From IMG/VR virus record IMGVR_UViG_3300043399_000637, positions 1 through 21,565 of that record: a stretch of 21,565 nucleotides of DNA; one strand, 5' to 3'. The DNA is from a virus. The position numbers and the translations under genes were made by a program. Shown here piece by piece: positions 1-7,598 of the stretch. Under the pieces are notes generated by a model. The model was given only the letters and a program-made list of their open reading frames with translations. It did no database searches and was not told the origin of the DNA. Numbering within the stretch: the stretch's first letter is position 1; the number at the start of each line of letters is the position of its first letter.

Positions 1-140
1 CCATCTAAATCAACATATGTACCATAACCGCCTGTTGCGGTTATTACCATAGCACCATCATCTGTTTCTTGTGGAACAAACGATGGTGCTAAAGGATCTG
101 GCTTTTTTCGCTTAAATTCAAAACCAAATAGTTCTGCCAT
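1..140 (-). CDS. gp20: Portal vertex protein gp20, N-terminal part (runs off the left edge)
   Basis: The minus strand starts with ATG at 138-140 and stays open to base 1, giving about 46 residues that begin MAELFGFEFKRKK and contain TDDGAM and GGYGTYVDLDG. This GGYGTYVDLDG-type N-terminus is characteristic of marine T4-like portal proteins (gp20), which form the dodecameric ring at the capsid vertex through which DNA is packaged and to which the neck attaches. Gene order supports the call, because gp20 follows gp19 in T4-like genomes. No strong Shine-Dalgarno site or late promoter is visible in the 30-base gap to gp19, so it is probably read through from the gp19 transcript. Only the start of the gene is visible, so the core domain cannot be checked. 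Confidence 0.85.
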   Translation of the reverse strand, partial: MAELFGFEFKRKKPDPLAPSFVPQETDDGAMVITATGGYGTYVDLD

Positions 141-170
141 TTTTATACTTTCAATTATACTATTCTAAGA

Positions 171-779
171 TTACTGACTTGAATCGCCAAATCTGCCTGT
201 GTATTGAACTTGCTCTACTCCAGGACCAGGAATCCAATAGTCATATGCAAATGTTACATCAAACTCTTCAATTTGATTTGTTGTATCCCAATTCAATGCG
301 ATAGCATCAACTGATGTTGGGAATGCACCAATAAATTTATATGATCTTGAAACTAATTTTGCATTAAGATCTTGTGCTTTAGCATATTGCTTAACTATTA
401 AGTCGCACTTATACACACCTGTTGTAATAAGAGATCCTTCTCCAACTGGTGACTGAACATTTCCTTCAAGCGCATTGATTTTATTTGACCATGCTTCAAA
501 GGTATCTCTTAATGCAAAATCTTCATCATTCATCACGGTAACAGTCCAATCGTTAAATGTTCTGTCGCCAGCGACTTTAATTTTACGACCAAAATAACCA
601 ACATCTACAGAATCAACAGTAGACGCTGGAATTTGTGCTGCTTTAATTAAAAAACTACCATTTTGTGGTGCACTAGTTGAAATCCCAGTTGGAAATGTTA
701 ATTCTACTTCGAATAAAGAAGGTCTAGCTCCTCCTCTAATTAGTCCAAGGTTTTTAAATTGTGAAATACTGAAAGCCAT
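171..779 (-). CDS. gp19: Tail tube protein gp19
   Basis: A 202-residue protein beginning MAFSISQFKNLGL, with the phage tail-tube pattern of an early GGARPSLFEVEL strand, a central DWTVTVMNDEDF segment and a C-terminal EFDVTFAYDYW. It polymerises inside the sheath to form the DNA channel of the contractile tail. T4 gp19 is about 163 residues, so this version is somewhat longer. It lies directly downstream of the sheath gene, as in T4. A good Shine-Dalgarno sequence (AGGAG, plus-strand ctcct at 786-790) precedes the ATG. The leader carries a 26-bp perfect palindrome at 808-833, and an AATAAATA late promoter candidate overlaps the gp18 stop. The protein is needed in many copies per virion, so a dedicated late transcript would make sense. 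Confidence 0.93.
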   Translation of the reverse strand: MAFSISQFKNLGLIRGGARPSLFEVELTFPTGISTSAPQNGSFLIKAAQIPASTVDSVDVGYFGRKIKVAGDRTFNDWTVTVMNDEDFALRDTFEAWSNKINALEGNVQSPVGEGSLITTGVYKCDLIVKQYAKAQDLNAKLVSRSYKFIGAFPTSVDAIALNWDTTNQIEEFDVTFAYDYWIPGPGVEQVQYTGRFGDSSQ

Positions 780-807
780 TTGGTTCTCCTAATTTATATT
801 GTTACGT

Positions 808-833
808 GAGGGGAGACTTTAAAGTCTCCCCTC
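808..833 (-). other. Perfect 26-bp palindrome (RNA hairpin) in the gp18-gp19 gap
   Basis: Two 10-base arms (GAGGGGAGAC and its complement) enclose TTTAAA, so the whole 26 bases are self-complementary. On the transcribed minus strand no U-run follows, so it is not a classical intrinsic terminator for gp18. It sits a few bases downstream of the predicted gp19 late start site, which would put a very stable hairpin at the extreme 5' end of the gp19 mRNA. A stabilising or processing role is inference. A pause or partial terminator after gp18 is the alternative. Confidence 0.6.
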
Positions 834-841
834 TTTAATGT

Positions 842-849
842 TATTTATT
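842..849 (-). promoter_or_regulatory. Late promoter candidate (AATAAATA) for gp19
   Basis: The minus strand reads AATAAATA, matching the NATAAATA late motif described for T4-like cyanophages. It overlaps the gp18 stop codon. Initiation would fall near 835, just before the palindrome, giving gp19 its own late transcript with a leader of about 55 bases. Confidence 0.5.
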
Positions 850-3172
850 AAAATTGTCCAACTACTTCGGAGAATGCTACACCAGTTCTTACAGCCACGA
901 AGTTAAGCTGAATAAAGTTGATTGATCTAGCAGGCTTGATGTAAATATCACCAATAAATTCATTTCTATCAATAACTTCTGGTGTGTTATTTGATTCATC
1001 ACAGACAACCAAGAAGTCTGTGATACCACGACGACCCTGAACATCTCTTAGATAAGGAATGATAAGGTTTCTGAATTGTGATCTTGTAAATGCATCGTTG
1101 AATTCGAATAGTGTACCCTTTGAAGCAATAGAAATTGCCTTTTCGAGAACAATAAACAATCTACGAACATTGATACGATCAAATGCAGATGGTCTAGCAA
1201 GAAGAGTCTTATCACCAAATAGGATTGTTCCCTGTCCTGGGAATGTTACTACTGGGTTGCAACCTTCCTTGTAAAGTGTATCACGATCTGCCTTACGTGG
1301 GTTGTATGCAAGCTTAATGATATTTTTGATCTGTCCACGATTGATACCAGCAGGTGACCACCATGGGTCATTTGTGTTATCAGTTCTTGCACATAGACCA
1401 GCAATGTCGCCATTGAGTGGAACATATCTGTAAACATCATTGTACTTATCGTACATATACTTATATCCAGAATCTAGTATACCATAAGATGTTGATCTTA
1501 GGCTATTTCTAAATTCAACAATAGCAGATGCTTCTAGACCAGCATTAGTTACAACGTCTGCACGATCTGGTGAAATGAATGCAACGCAATCTTTTCTTAC
1601 TTCGCAGATGTTATCAATGATATAGTTACCAAGCTGTGCATAGTTTGAAGCTACTGTTCCTCTAGCCTTTCCTTGTAGAACAAGTGAAATATCAACATCT
1701 TCTGATGATACGAACTTATCATAGGCAAGTGCTAATGTTGAGAATGGTACATTAGCTTCATCTAAACCATCTGCTCCACCAAAGAATGTTGTGTTTAGAA
1801 TATTTGCTTCACTTGAAGATGTAACGAACTGTGCTGTATTTGAACGTGCACTATCTCTATCTGATGTCCACCAGATATAATTTGATTGATCATTAATTAC
1901 GTTCTTGTAATAAATAGTTGCGCCATCAGAAGACTTAGCATCTGTAGCTCTTGAAAGGTTTCTATAAACTTCAAGGATTGTTCCTGGTGAACCAGTGATC
2001 TTTCCGCCTTCATCAACTACTACTACGTGAACTTCATCGTTAGCTGCTGTATTACCGAATGATCTTACGTAATCAGACTGTGCAGGTGCAGCGTCTACAG
2101 AATTAAAGAATTCCCAGTAACGGCTTACGTAACCAACAGATACGTTAGCTGCTAACTTGTACTCGTCTTCAACGTTTACAGTGAAGCTAAATACGTTTGA
2201 TGTTCCTGTTACTGTACCTACACCTGTAACCTTTAGAGCCTGGAAACCGATTCTTGTATTACCGATCTCGATTAAGTCACCGACTGCAAGAGATTCTGCA
2301 ACGTTATTTGCAACTGTTTGAGCAGAAGTAACTTCTGTTGAGTTTGCAGTGTTTGCTGGTCTTACAGTTACTGAAAGTGTATTTGAACCTACGTTTGCTG
2401 TAATTACAGATGCTGTTGCATTGATTTGAGCATTTGGTGATAGATCGGTGTTTGAACTAAACTGCGCTGCAGAATCACAGACAGAAATTCTTAGTGAGTT
2501 ACCAATGTCACCTGCGTATCTTGCAACGTAACGTACAGAATCTGTTGATGCAGATCCAACTTCACCTAGAGCATCTTTTTGCTCGTAATCGGCTTCGTTC
2601 TTTACGATATAACCATCCCAATCGATTGAATATTCTGCTGTTCCTTCTTGAGCGATGGCTGTATAAGGAATATTTTCGCGGAATACAATTTCAATTGCAG
2701 AAGCGTTTACTGTTGGTGAAGATGAAATTGTTATAGTGTTTGCACCAGCATCGATACTAGTGATTTTTGCACCAACAATGCCAACTGAAGCGTTGGCATA
2801 AACTACAACCATTCCTTCACTTAGGTTTGTTACACCTGTTGTAATAGAAATTTCATTGTTACCAGCTTCTACAGCACTAGATGCAGATGTCTTTGTTACA
2901 GTATTACCTGTAGTGTCTGCAGCACGTACAACAAACAACCTGTTTCCATATCCCAAGAAACTTGCAGCTGTAAACCATGTTTCTGCGTTATGGTTTGAAG
3001 GTGTACCGAATCTTTGTGCTAGAGAATTTTCAGTATCAATGAGTGTTCTCTCATCGATAGGACCCCATCTAAACAACCCAGCGATAGCACCTTCAGAAGT
3101 TGCTACTGCTGGAACTATTGTTGTTAGATCAATTTCTCTAACGTTAATTCCAGGACTAATTTGAAATGGCAT
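848..3172 (-). CDS. gp18: Tail sheath protein gp18
   Basis: A 774-residue protein. The N-terminus, MPFQISPGINVREIDLTT with IAGLFRWGPIDE soon after, is the T4-like sheath signature. The C-terminal domain (from about residue 660) carries the conserved INVRRLFIVLEKAI and FTRSQFRNLIIPYLRDVQGRRGI segments of the phage sheath family, and ends in GDIYIKPARSINFIQLNF. It forms the contractile outer tube that drives DNA injection. T4 gp18 is about 659 residues. The extra length appears to lie in the central, Ser/Thr/Val-rich region (about residues 90-360), which is probably a surface-exposed insertion. The start is supported by AAGGAG (plus-strand ctcctt at 3181-3186), eight bases from the ATG, and by a perfect late promoter at 3217-3224. 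Confidence 0.95.
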   Translation of the reverse strand: MPFQISPGINVREIDLTTIVPAVATSEGAIAGLFRWGPIDERTLIDTENSLAQRFGTPSNHNAETWFTAASFLGYGNRLFVVRAADTTGNTVTKTSASSAVEAGNNEISITTGVTNLSEGMVVVYANASVGIVGAKITSIDAGANTITISSSPTVNASAIEIVFRENIPYTAIAQEGTAEYSIDWDGYIVKNEADYEQKDALGEVGSASTDSVRYVARYAGDIGNSLRISVCDSAAQFSSNTDLSPNAQINATASVITANVGSNTLSVTVRPANTANSTEVTSAQTVANNVAESLAVGDLIEIGNTRIGFQALKVTGVGTVTGTSNVFSFTVNVEDEYKLAANVSVGYVSRYWEFFNSVDAAPAQSDYVRSFGNTAANDEVHVVVVDEGGKITGSPGTILEVYRNLSRATDAKSSDGATIYYKNVINDQSNYIWWTSDRDSARSNTAQFVTSSSEANILNTTFFGGADGLDEANVPFSTLALAYDKFVSSEDVDISLVLQGKARGTVASNYAQLGNYIIDNICEVRKDCVAFISPDRADVVTNAGLEASAIVEFRNSLRSTSYGILDSGYKYMYDKYNDVYRYVPLNGDIAGLCARTDNTNDPWWSPAGINRGQIKNIIKLAYNPRKADRDTLYKEGCNPVVTFPGQGTILFGDKTLLARPSAFDRINVRRLFIVLEKAISIASKGTLFEFNDAFTRSQFRNLIIPYLRDVQGRRGITDFLVVCDESNNTPEVIDRNEFIGDIYIKPARSINFIQLNFVAVRTGVAFSEVVGQF

Positions 3173-3216
3173 TTTATTTTCTCCTTTACTGAGGATTATT
3201 AGATTTCATTTACTGA

Positions 3217-3224
3217 TATTTATA
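3217..3224 (-). promoter_or_regulatory. Late promoter (TATAAATA) for gp18
   Basis: The minus strand carries the exact T4 late -10 sequence TATAAATA in the 64-base gap between the gp17 stop and the gp18 ATG. It lies about 45 bases upstream of the ATG, with AAGGAG correctly placed between them. Confidence 0.8.
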
Positions 3225-3236
3225 AAATATAACTTT

Positions 3237-4850
3237 TTAACTAGATACTACCCACGTGTCTCCTTGTGAGTCAACTACCATTTCATCGTCATAATTTGTT
3301 GTAAATCCAAAAGGCATCAATTCATCATACAATTCTTCTTCAGATTTTTCTCTTAATCTCATAAGAGTATTAATATCTGTACTGTCTTTAAAGAAATTTT
3401 GATCGGATAACCAAGCAAATAAAACTAAACACATAACAAGGTCATCAGTAGACCCAGATTCTGCTTCATAAGAATTATTTTTAAGAGAAAATGTATTCAA
3501 TTCTGATATAGTATCTATGTCATTTATTATTAATTGATTTTGTTCAACTAATAATTTTAAAATAGAACAACCTATTGTTTTCACATTTTTAGTTGTTCTG
3601 ATTCCTCTATCTACTGATTTTTGAAATCCAGATGAAATCCTTTTACCTGTTCTTCCATTATTTTCAGTATATAATATATTTTCATATTCAAAATCATAAT
3701 GAAGTGAGTCAACCACTTGTCCACCAATATCATTTATTTCAACTAATACAGCTGCATTGTTATATGTTTTTAACATGTTGTGTATTGTTGCTGCATAATC
3801 TAAAGGTGTCATTAGATTGCTTCTAAATGTACAAACTTGCTCGTATGGCATCTTTGTAACATCTAACATTTGAAAGGCAGAATAATCTAAACCTTTACCT
3901 CTTGAAACGTCTACGACACAAACATAACTATGATTTTTTTCTGGTTTTTTATATTGTGATAGTCCATTGGCCTGCATCGTAGGAAAATTCGGAGTTAATT
4001 CTCTTAATTTCCAACCTGCAATCAATGTACCTGATGAACCTAAGAATTCTACAGAATACTCCTGATCGAATTTTGATTTATCACCATTCATACCACCAAG
4101 AGTAGATTCCATCCATTTTTGATCACGCCCTGGTACATCATGCCACATGACCTTAATAGGATTGTATCCATTTATTCCTTGTTCAGCACCAACCCATAAC
4201 TTATAAAAGTGATTTAATCCATTGGGTGTTGATACAAGAATAACTTTAGTTGTGCTACCAGATGTAATTGTAGGATAAACTGATGTAAAGAACTCATCCC
4301 AATTTTCAATGAATGCCGCCTCGTCAATAAATAGCATGTTGATTGCATAACCACGAATGGCATCTGATGATGTTGCCGCTGCAATTACACGTGAGTTATT
4401 TTCAAGAACGAATGAACCTTTGTTCCATTCAACAACACCCTGTTGCAACCACTTTGGTAAATGCTGGTATGCTAATTGAATACGACCAAGAATTTCTCTT
4501 GCGGTATCACCTTTGTTGGCGAGCAATGCGACTGTTTTTTCTGGATGAAAGATGATATACCAAAGAATACCAGCAGAAATTGCTGTTGTCTTACCTGCCT
4601 GACGTGCTGTTGCAACAATCGTAAATCTGTTTTCTGCAAGAGATGCCATCATTTTTTTCTGATAGCCATATAATCTTACAGGAATTAGTCCTTTATCAAC
4701 GTTAACAATCTTTATATAGTTTTCAGCAAAATAAATAGGATCCTGGGCACATCTCAAGTATTCTTGAACAAGGTCAGGAGACCATTCAATACTTTGATTA
4801 GATGCCTTAATTAAAGGATTGCCATTATAATGCTTTAAATTATCATTCAT
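3237..4850 (-). CDS. gp17: Terminase large subunit gp17
   Basis: A 537-residue DNA-packaging motor, with ATPase and nuclease domains in the usual order. The Walker A motif ARQAGKTT is at residues 82-89, Walker B MLFIDEAAF at 172-180 with Asp176 and Glu177, and the coupling motif STPNG at 207-211. In the RNase H-like nuclease domain, acidic residues are visible at Asp314 (VVDVSRGKGLDYS), Glu371 (VEINDIGG) and Asp469/470 (GSTDDLVM). All key residues look intact. The enzyme translocates DNA through the portal and cuts the concatemer. Its ATG overlaps the gp16 stop by four bases, implying translational coupling. A late promoter motif inside the gp16 3' end (4912-4919) may also serve it. T4 gp17 is about 610 residues. 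Confidence 0.96.
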   Translation of the reverse strand: MNDNLKHYNGNPLIKASNQSIEWSPDLVQEYLRCAQDPIYFAENYIKIVNVDKGLIPVRLYGYQKKMMASLAENRFTIVATARQAGKTTAISAGILWYIIFHPEKTVALLANKGDTAREILGRIQLAYQHLPKWLQQGVVEWNKGSFVLENNSRVIAAATSSDAIRGYAINMLFIDEAAFIENWDEFFTSVYPTITSGSTTKVILVSTPNGLNHFYKLWVGAEQGINGYNPIKVMWHDVPGRDQKWMESTLGGMNGDKSKFDQEYSVEFLGSSGTLIAGWKLRELTPNFPTMQANGLSQYKKPEKNHSYVCVVDVSRGKGLDYSAFQMLDVTKMPYEQVCTFRSNLMTPLDYAATIHNMLKTYNNAAVLVEINDIGGQVVDSLHYDFEYENILYTENNGRTGKRISSGFQKSVDRGIRTTKNVKTIGCSILKLLVEQNQLIINDIDTISELNTFSLKNNSYEAESGSTDDLVMCLVLFAWLSDQNFFKDSTDINTLMRLREKSEEELYDELMPFGFTTNYDDEMVVDSQGDTWVVSS

Positions 4851-5257
4851 TTTTTATTCAAATCTTGTATAATTTTTTGCAACTCAGCAGTTGAACCGAC
4901 AAATAAATGATTATTTATAACTTGTGCATCCTTTGAATTAGGTGAGTCAGAATCTTTGATCTCCCTAATATTTTTTTGTAGAGTCATTAATTCTTTATTT
5001 GCATCAACAACCGTTTTCATTAAAGTTGCTAAAACTTCAAATGCTCTTGGATGTTGTGACTGATCTGCTATTTGTGATAATTTAATTATTGCATCTTTAC
5101 CTGTTTCAATTGTGTCATAAAGATTTGATCGTGCAAATTCAAAATCACGATTTGCAGAATCATCATGTGCTTCTACTTTTATTTTATCAACTGTACTCAT
5201 AGGTAAAGGATTCATATTTAATGCTTTACCTATCGGATCGTTATTTGAATTTTCCAT
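4847..5257 (-). CDS. gp16: Terminase small subunit gp16
   Basis: A 136-residue, mostly helical protein. It has an acidic N-terminus (MENSNNDPIGKALNM), a central helical stretch rich in Asp, Lys and Leu (FEFARSNLYDTIETGKDAI, then LSQIADQSQHPRAFEVLATLM), and a C-terminus matching the T4 gp16 family, ending ELQKIIQDLNK. The small terminase oligomerises, recognises DNA and stimulates the gp17 ATPase. Position between gp15 and gp17 is exactly that of T4. Three bases separate it from the gp15 stop, and four bases overlap gp17. The internal 3' end doubles as a late promoter for gp17. Confidence 0.9.
   Translation of the reverse strand: MENSNNDPIGKALNMNPLPMSTVDKIKVEAHDDSANRDFEFARSNLYDTIETGKDAIIKLSQIADQSQHPRAFEVLATLMKTVVDANKELMTLQKNIREIKDSDSPNSKDAQVINNHLFVGSTAELQKIIQDLNKK
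4912..4919 (-). promoter_or_regulatory. Late promoter (TATAAATA) for gp17, inside gp16
   Basis: An exact TATAAATA on the minus strand lies within the last 25 codons of gp16, about 62 bases upstream of the gp17 ATG. The spacing resembles the other late promoters here. Because it is within coding sequence, chance is possible. Confidence 0.5.
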
Positions 5258-5260
5258 TAA

Positions 5261-6097
5261 TTACTCACTGTTCAAAAATTCAGTGTTTATAATAAAACCA
5301 AAATCATCATCTGCTTCTATTTCAGATAATGCGACTGACAAATCAACATTTGATGTTGGTGTGCCATTAGCAGTTAATCCTGGTCTGACTGTAGTTCTAA
5401 CGCTTGGGTTAGTATTACCAACGGCAGATTGTATCTGACCGTCAGGTGTTGATGCAATATAGAATGTTGTATTTGCAAATTTGATAACACTTGAAGACTT
5501 GACTGGTCCATAGATATAGCCCTTCAATGTAAAATTGAGAGTCCATATTATAGCTCTTCGTGATTTTAAATCACCCTCATAAGTATCTTCAATTGAAATT
5601 TCATTAAGGACAACAGGAATATCCATTTTTACATTCATTTCTGGAATCAGATTAACTGTAGGTGTCCAGTCCGGTGTAAAAAACGGAAGTATTTGTTCTA
5701 TAATTTTTGTTCCATCTTCTGCGTTTTTAGCGTAAACATATAACGTAAAATTTACATTGTAAGGAACAGGATTATATTGAGATTTTAGTTTATTGTTATT
5801 TGTATCTTTTACTACAACCCTGCCTACATTATGTAGCTTTCGATCTCCATCATAACTTATTCCGGAAATTTCAAATGACATTCTTGGCAACAATGTAGAA
5901 AATGGTCTATCAATGTTTGGATCATTTTCTAATCTTGCAAGCATCTTTTCTTTAGGTGCATATGATAACGGAACTTTAATAAGATCAATTACAGTATTGC
6001 TAGAATTTTGTCTAGATATTCTAATATCATTAAACAATGTACCAAAAACAATTACATATTTTCTTATAGTACTAAAATAAAAAGTTTGGCCTAACAT
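5261..6097 (-). CDS. gp15: Tail sheath stabiliser / completion protein gp15
   Basis: A 278-residue protein close to T4 gp15 in length (about 272). It begins MLGQTFYFSTIRKYVIVFGTL and contains the conserved block SYAPKEKMLARLENDP, then RPFSTLLPRMSFEISGISYD, typical of this family. The middle has NPVPYNVNFTLYVYAKN and FFTPDWTPTVNLIPEM. T4 gp15 forms a hexameric ring on top of the completed tail, stabilises sheath and tube, and docks the tail to the neck. Its ATG overlaps the gp14 stop by one base (TAATG), so it is probably translationally coupled. AAGGAA lies just upstream of the ATG, inside gp14. The last 65 residues are Thr/Val/Asp-rich and look variable. Confidence 0.92.
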   Translation of the reverse strand: MLGQTFYFSTIRKYVIVFGTLFNDIRISRQNSSNTVIDLIKVPLSYAPKEKMLARLENDPNIDRPFSTLLPRMSFEISGISYDGDRKLHNVGRVVVKDTNNNKLKSQYNPVPYNVNFTLYVYAKNAEDGTKIIEQILPFFTPDWTPTVNLIPEMNVKMDIPVVLNEISIEDTYEGDLKSRRAIIWTLNFTLKGYIYGPVKSSSVIKFANTTFYIASTPDGQIQSAVGNTNPSVRTTVRPGLTANGTPTSNVDLSVALSEIEADDDFGFIINTEFLNSE

Positions 6098-6825
6098 TAA
6101 TAATTTCCTTCACTAAATGGATCTCTTTCAGTAAAATCTAATATATCATCTGATTCTGACTGAATAATACTGTTGTCCATAAACGGATCTATAATATCAA
6201 TATTATACTTTTCAGATACAATATAATTAGAATCTTCATCTCTAATATAAGACCCATCTTCTGCTTTTATTGCATAATCTAGAATATCTAATGAAAATGA
6301 TTTTTGTAGTTTATCAATTTCGGGAATGCCAGTATCAAATCTTTCTGATGAATATTCATACAGTTCACAAACTAATTCAAATGTTTGCAATGCACCTAAT
6401 TGATAGAAGAATGGTTTGTTGTTAACATATTTAATCTGAAAACATTTTTGGTTCAATGGAAAGAATATTAAGTCACCTTCTCTAGGTCTCTTTGCAGTTA
6501 AATTTTCGTATATGTTTATTTCATCAATAAAAATTCTTTCAGCAACAGTAAATGTAATTTCATCCCTAATTTCTAAACCAAATTTAGAAAGGAACGTACC
6601 ATTACCTGTGAACCCATCAACTGAGTTGATATACATTTCAATCATATATGCTTTGTTAAAATACGCGGTAGGACTTTCACCATAAAGTTGATCTATTTCA
6701 TCTGTTCTACGCGGAATATAATAAACATCATTTCCATAAATTTTAATGGATTCAATGATCAAATTTTCAATAAGTAGTTGTTCTTGTGTTGATTGAAAAT
6801 TATTGAAATAGACTGAAGTTGCCAT
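6097..6825 (-). CDS. gp14: Neck protein gp14
   Basis: A 242-residue protein, similar in size to T4 gp14 (about 256). It carries the neck-protein N-terminus with NFQSTQEQLLIENLIIESIKI, then GNDVYYIPRR, YMIEMYINSVDGF, and RPREGDLIFFPLNQKCFQIKYV followed by PFFYQLGALQTFEL. With gp13 it builds the head-tail connector collar under the portal. The C-terminus is very acidic (DDILDFTERDPFSEGNY). It is separated from gp13 by the GIY-YIG gene, whereas the two are adjacent in T4. Its Shine-Dalgarno region is weak and lies in the 3' end of the endonuclease gene, where an exact late promoter (6918-6925) probably supplies its transcript. Confidence 0.92.
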   Translation of the reverse strand: MATSVYFNNFQSTQEQLLIENLIIESIKIYGNDVYYIPRRTDEIDQLYGESPTAYFNKAYMIEMYINSVDGFTGNGTFLSKFGLEIRDEITFTVAERIFIDEINIYENLTAKRPREGDLIFFPLNQKCFQIKYVNNKPFFYQLGALQTFELVCELYEYSSERFDTGIPEIDKLQKSFSLDILDYAIKAEDGSYIRDEDSNYIVSEKYNIDIIDPFMDNSIIQSESDDILDFTERDPFSEGNY

Positions 6826-6828
6826 TAG

Positions 6829-7548
6829 TTATTTTCTCTTACATCTTTCATTGTGGTATCTACCTATATTTCCAGCATTGCCAATAACCCCACAATGAAC
6901 ACATGATACTTTTTTATTATTTATAAGAGAAAATGTTCCAGCATTTTTAATCTTCTGTTTGTGTTCTTCTGATAATGATGTTCTTTTTACACCTTTAGAT
7001 GCTGCTATTAATTCACCAGATATCCATCTTGGATCATCATGTGTTGTATGAAAAACATTACCTAAAGAATCTTTTACAGTAATTTTACCAGCATTTTTAC
7101 CTTTCATAGATTCACTTCTTTTTTCAAGTGATTCTTTTGTTGGTGCAGGTCTTTTCTTCAATCCTTCTAAATATTTTTCACGTACTTCAGGTCTCTGCAT
7201 TGCTTCTTTAGTACGAACTGAAATTTTTTCTTTTCTAGAAATGATGTTTTCTTCATTTAACCAAGTATCATTTACATTTTTAGATAGATTATAATATTTA
7301 ATTTTAAGTTCTTCATCTTTAATGAATGATAGCCAATATTTTTCTCTTTGATATAAATCATTTCTATTGGTATAAACACGTTCTAGAATCTTACGTTTGA
7401 AGTCAGTGGGACGATGCCTGTGTGCCTGTCTCATCCATGATGATGAACAAATATATCCATCATCTTCTGACCCCCAATGCATACCGATATAGTATCTTTT
7501 ATGTTTACGATCAAACCAAATATAAACAAACCCATATTTTTCTTGCAT
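6829..7548 (-). CDS. Free-standing GIY-YIG homing endonuclease (Seg/Mob-like)
   Basis: A 239-residue protein. The N-terminal domain (about 1-95) has the GIY-YIG core as GFVYIW (residues 6-11) and RYYIG (18-22), with a candidate catalytic Glu69 in LYQREKYW. The middle holds basic helical repeats resembling nuclease-associated modular DNA-binding motifs (NUMOD3-like: RTKEAMQRPEVREKY around 112-126 and SLSEEHKQKIKNAG around 191-204). The C-terminus is a zinc-finger-like Cys216-x2-Cys219 ... His232-x3-Cys236. This layout fits mobile endonucleases of T4-like phages, which cut cognate DNA lacking the gene and spread by repair. It sits between gp13 and gp14 with its own exact late promoter and an AAGGAG ribosome site (plus-strand ctcctt at 7556-7561), and a second late promoter for gp14 lies inside its 3' end. 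Target specificity is not readable. Confidence 0.88.
   Translation of the reverse strand: MQEKYGFVYIWFDRKHKRYYIGMHWGSEDDGYICSSSWMRQAHRHRPTDFKRKILERVYTNRNDLYQREKYWLSFIKDEELKIKYYNLSKNVNDTWLNEENIISRKEKISVRTKEAMQRPEVREKYLEGLKKRPAPTKESLEKRSESMKGKNAGKITVKDSLGNVFHTTHDDPRWISGELIAASKGVKRTSLSEEHKQKIKNAGTFSLINNKKVSCVHCGVIGNAGNIGRYHNERCKRK
6918..6925 (-). promoter_or_regulatory. Late promoter (TATAAATA) for gp14, inside the endonuclease gene
   Basis: An exact TATAAATA on the minus strand lies about 93 bases upstream of the gp14 ATG, within the last 30 codons of the GIY-YIG gene. It would let gp14 be transcribed independently of the inserted gene. Confidence 0.55.
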
Positions 7549-7578
7549 TTAAATACTCCTTTGAAGTTATATCTAGAG

Positions 7579-7586
7579 TATTTATA
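7579..7586 (-). promoter_or_regulatory. Late promoter (TATAAATA) for the GIY-YIG endonuclease gene
   Basis: An exact TATAAATA on the minus strand lies in the 50-base gap downstream of gp13, about 30 bases upstream of the endonuclease ATG. AAGGAG lies between the promoter and the ATG. Late promoters ahead of homing endonuclease genes are known in T4-like phages. Confidence 0.7.
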
Positions 7587-7598
7587 CAAGTATATATT

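Noticed and set aside
808-833. The gp18-gp19 palindrome as an intrinsic terminator of gp18
   Set aside because: The minus strand after the hairpin reads ACGTAAC, without a U-run. It is listed as a hairpin of unknown role instead.
1059-3164. Plus- and minus-strand open frames inside the sheath gene
   Set aside because: They lie within a confident gp18 gene, have no recognisable motifs or ribosome sites, and reflect a long open frame's shadow.
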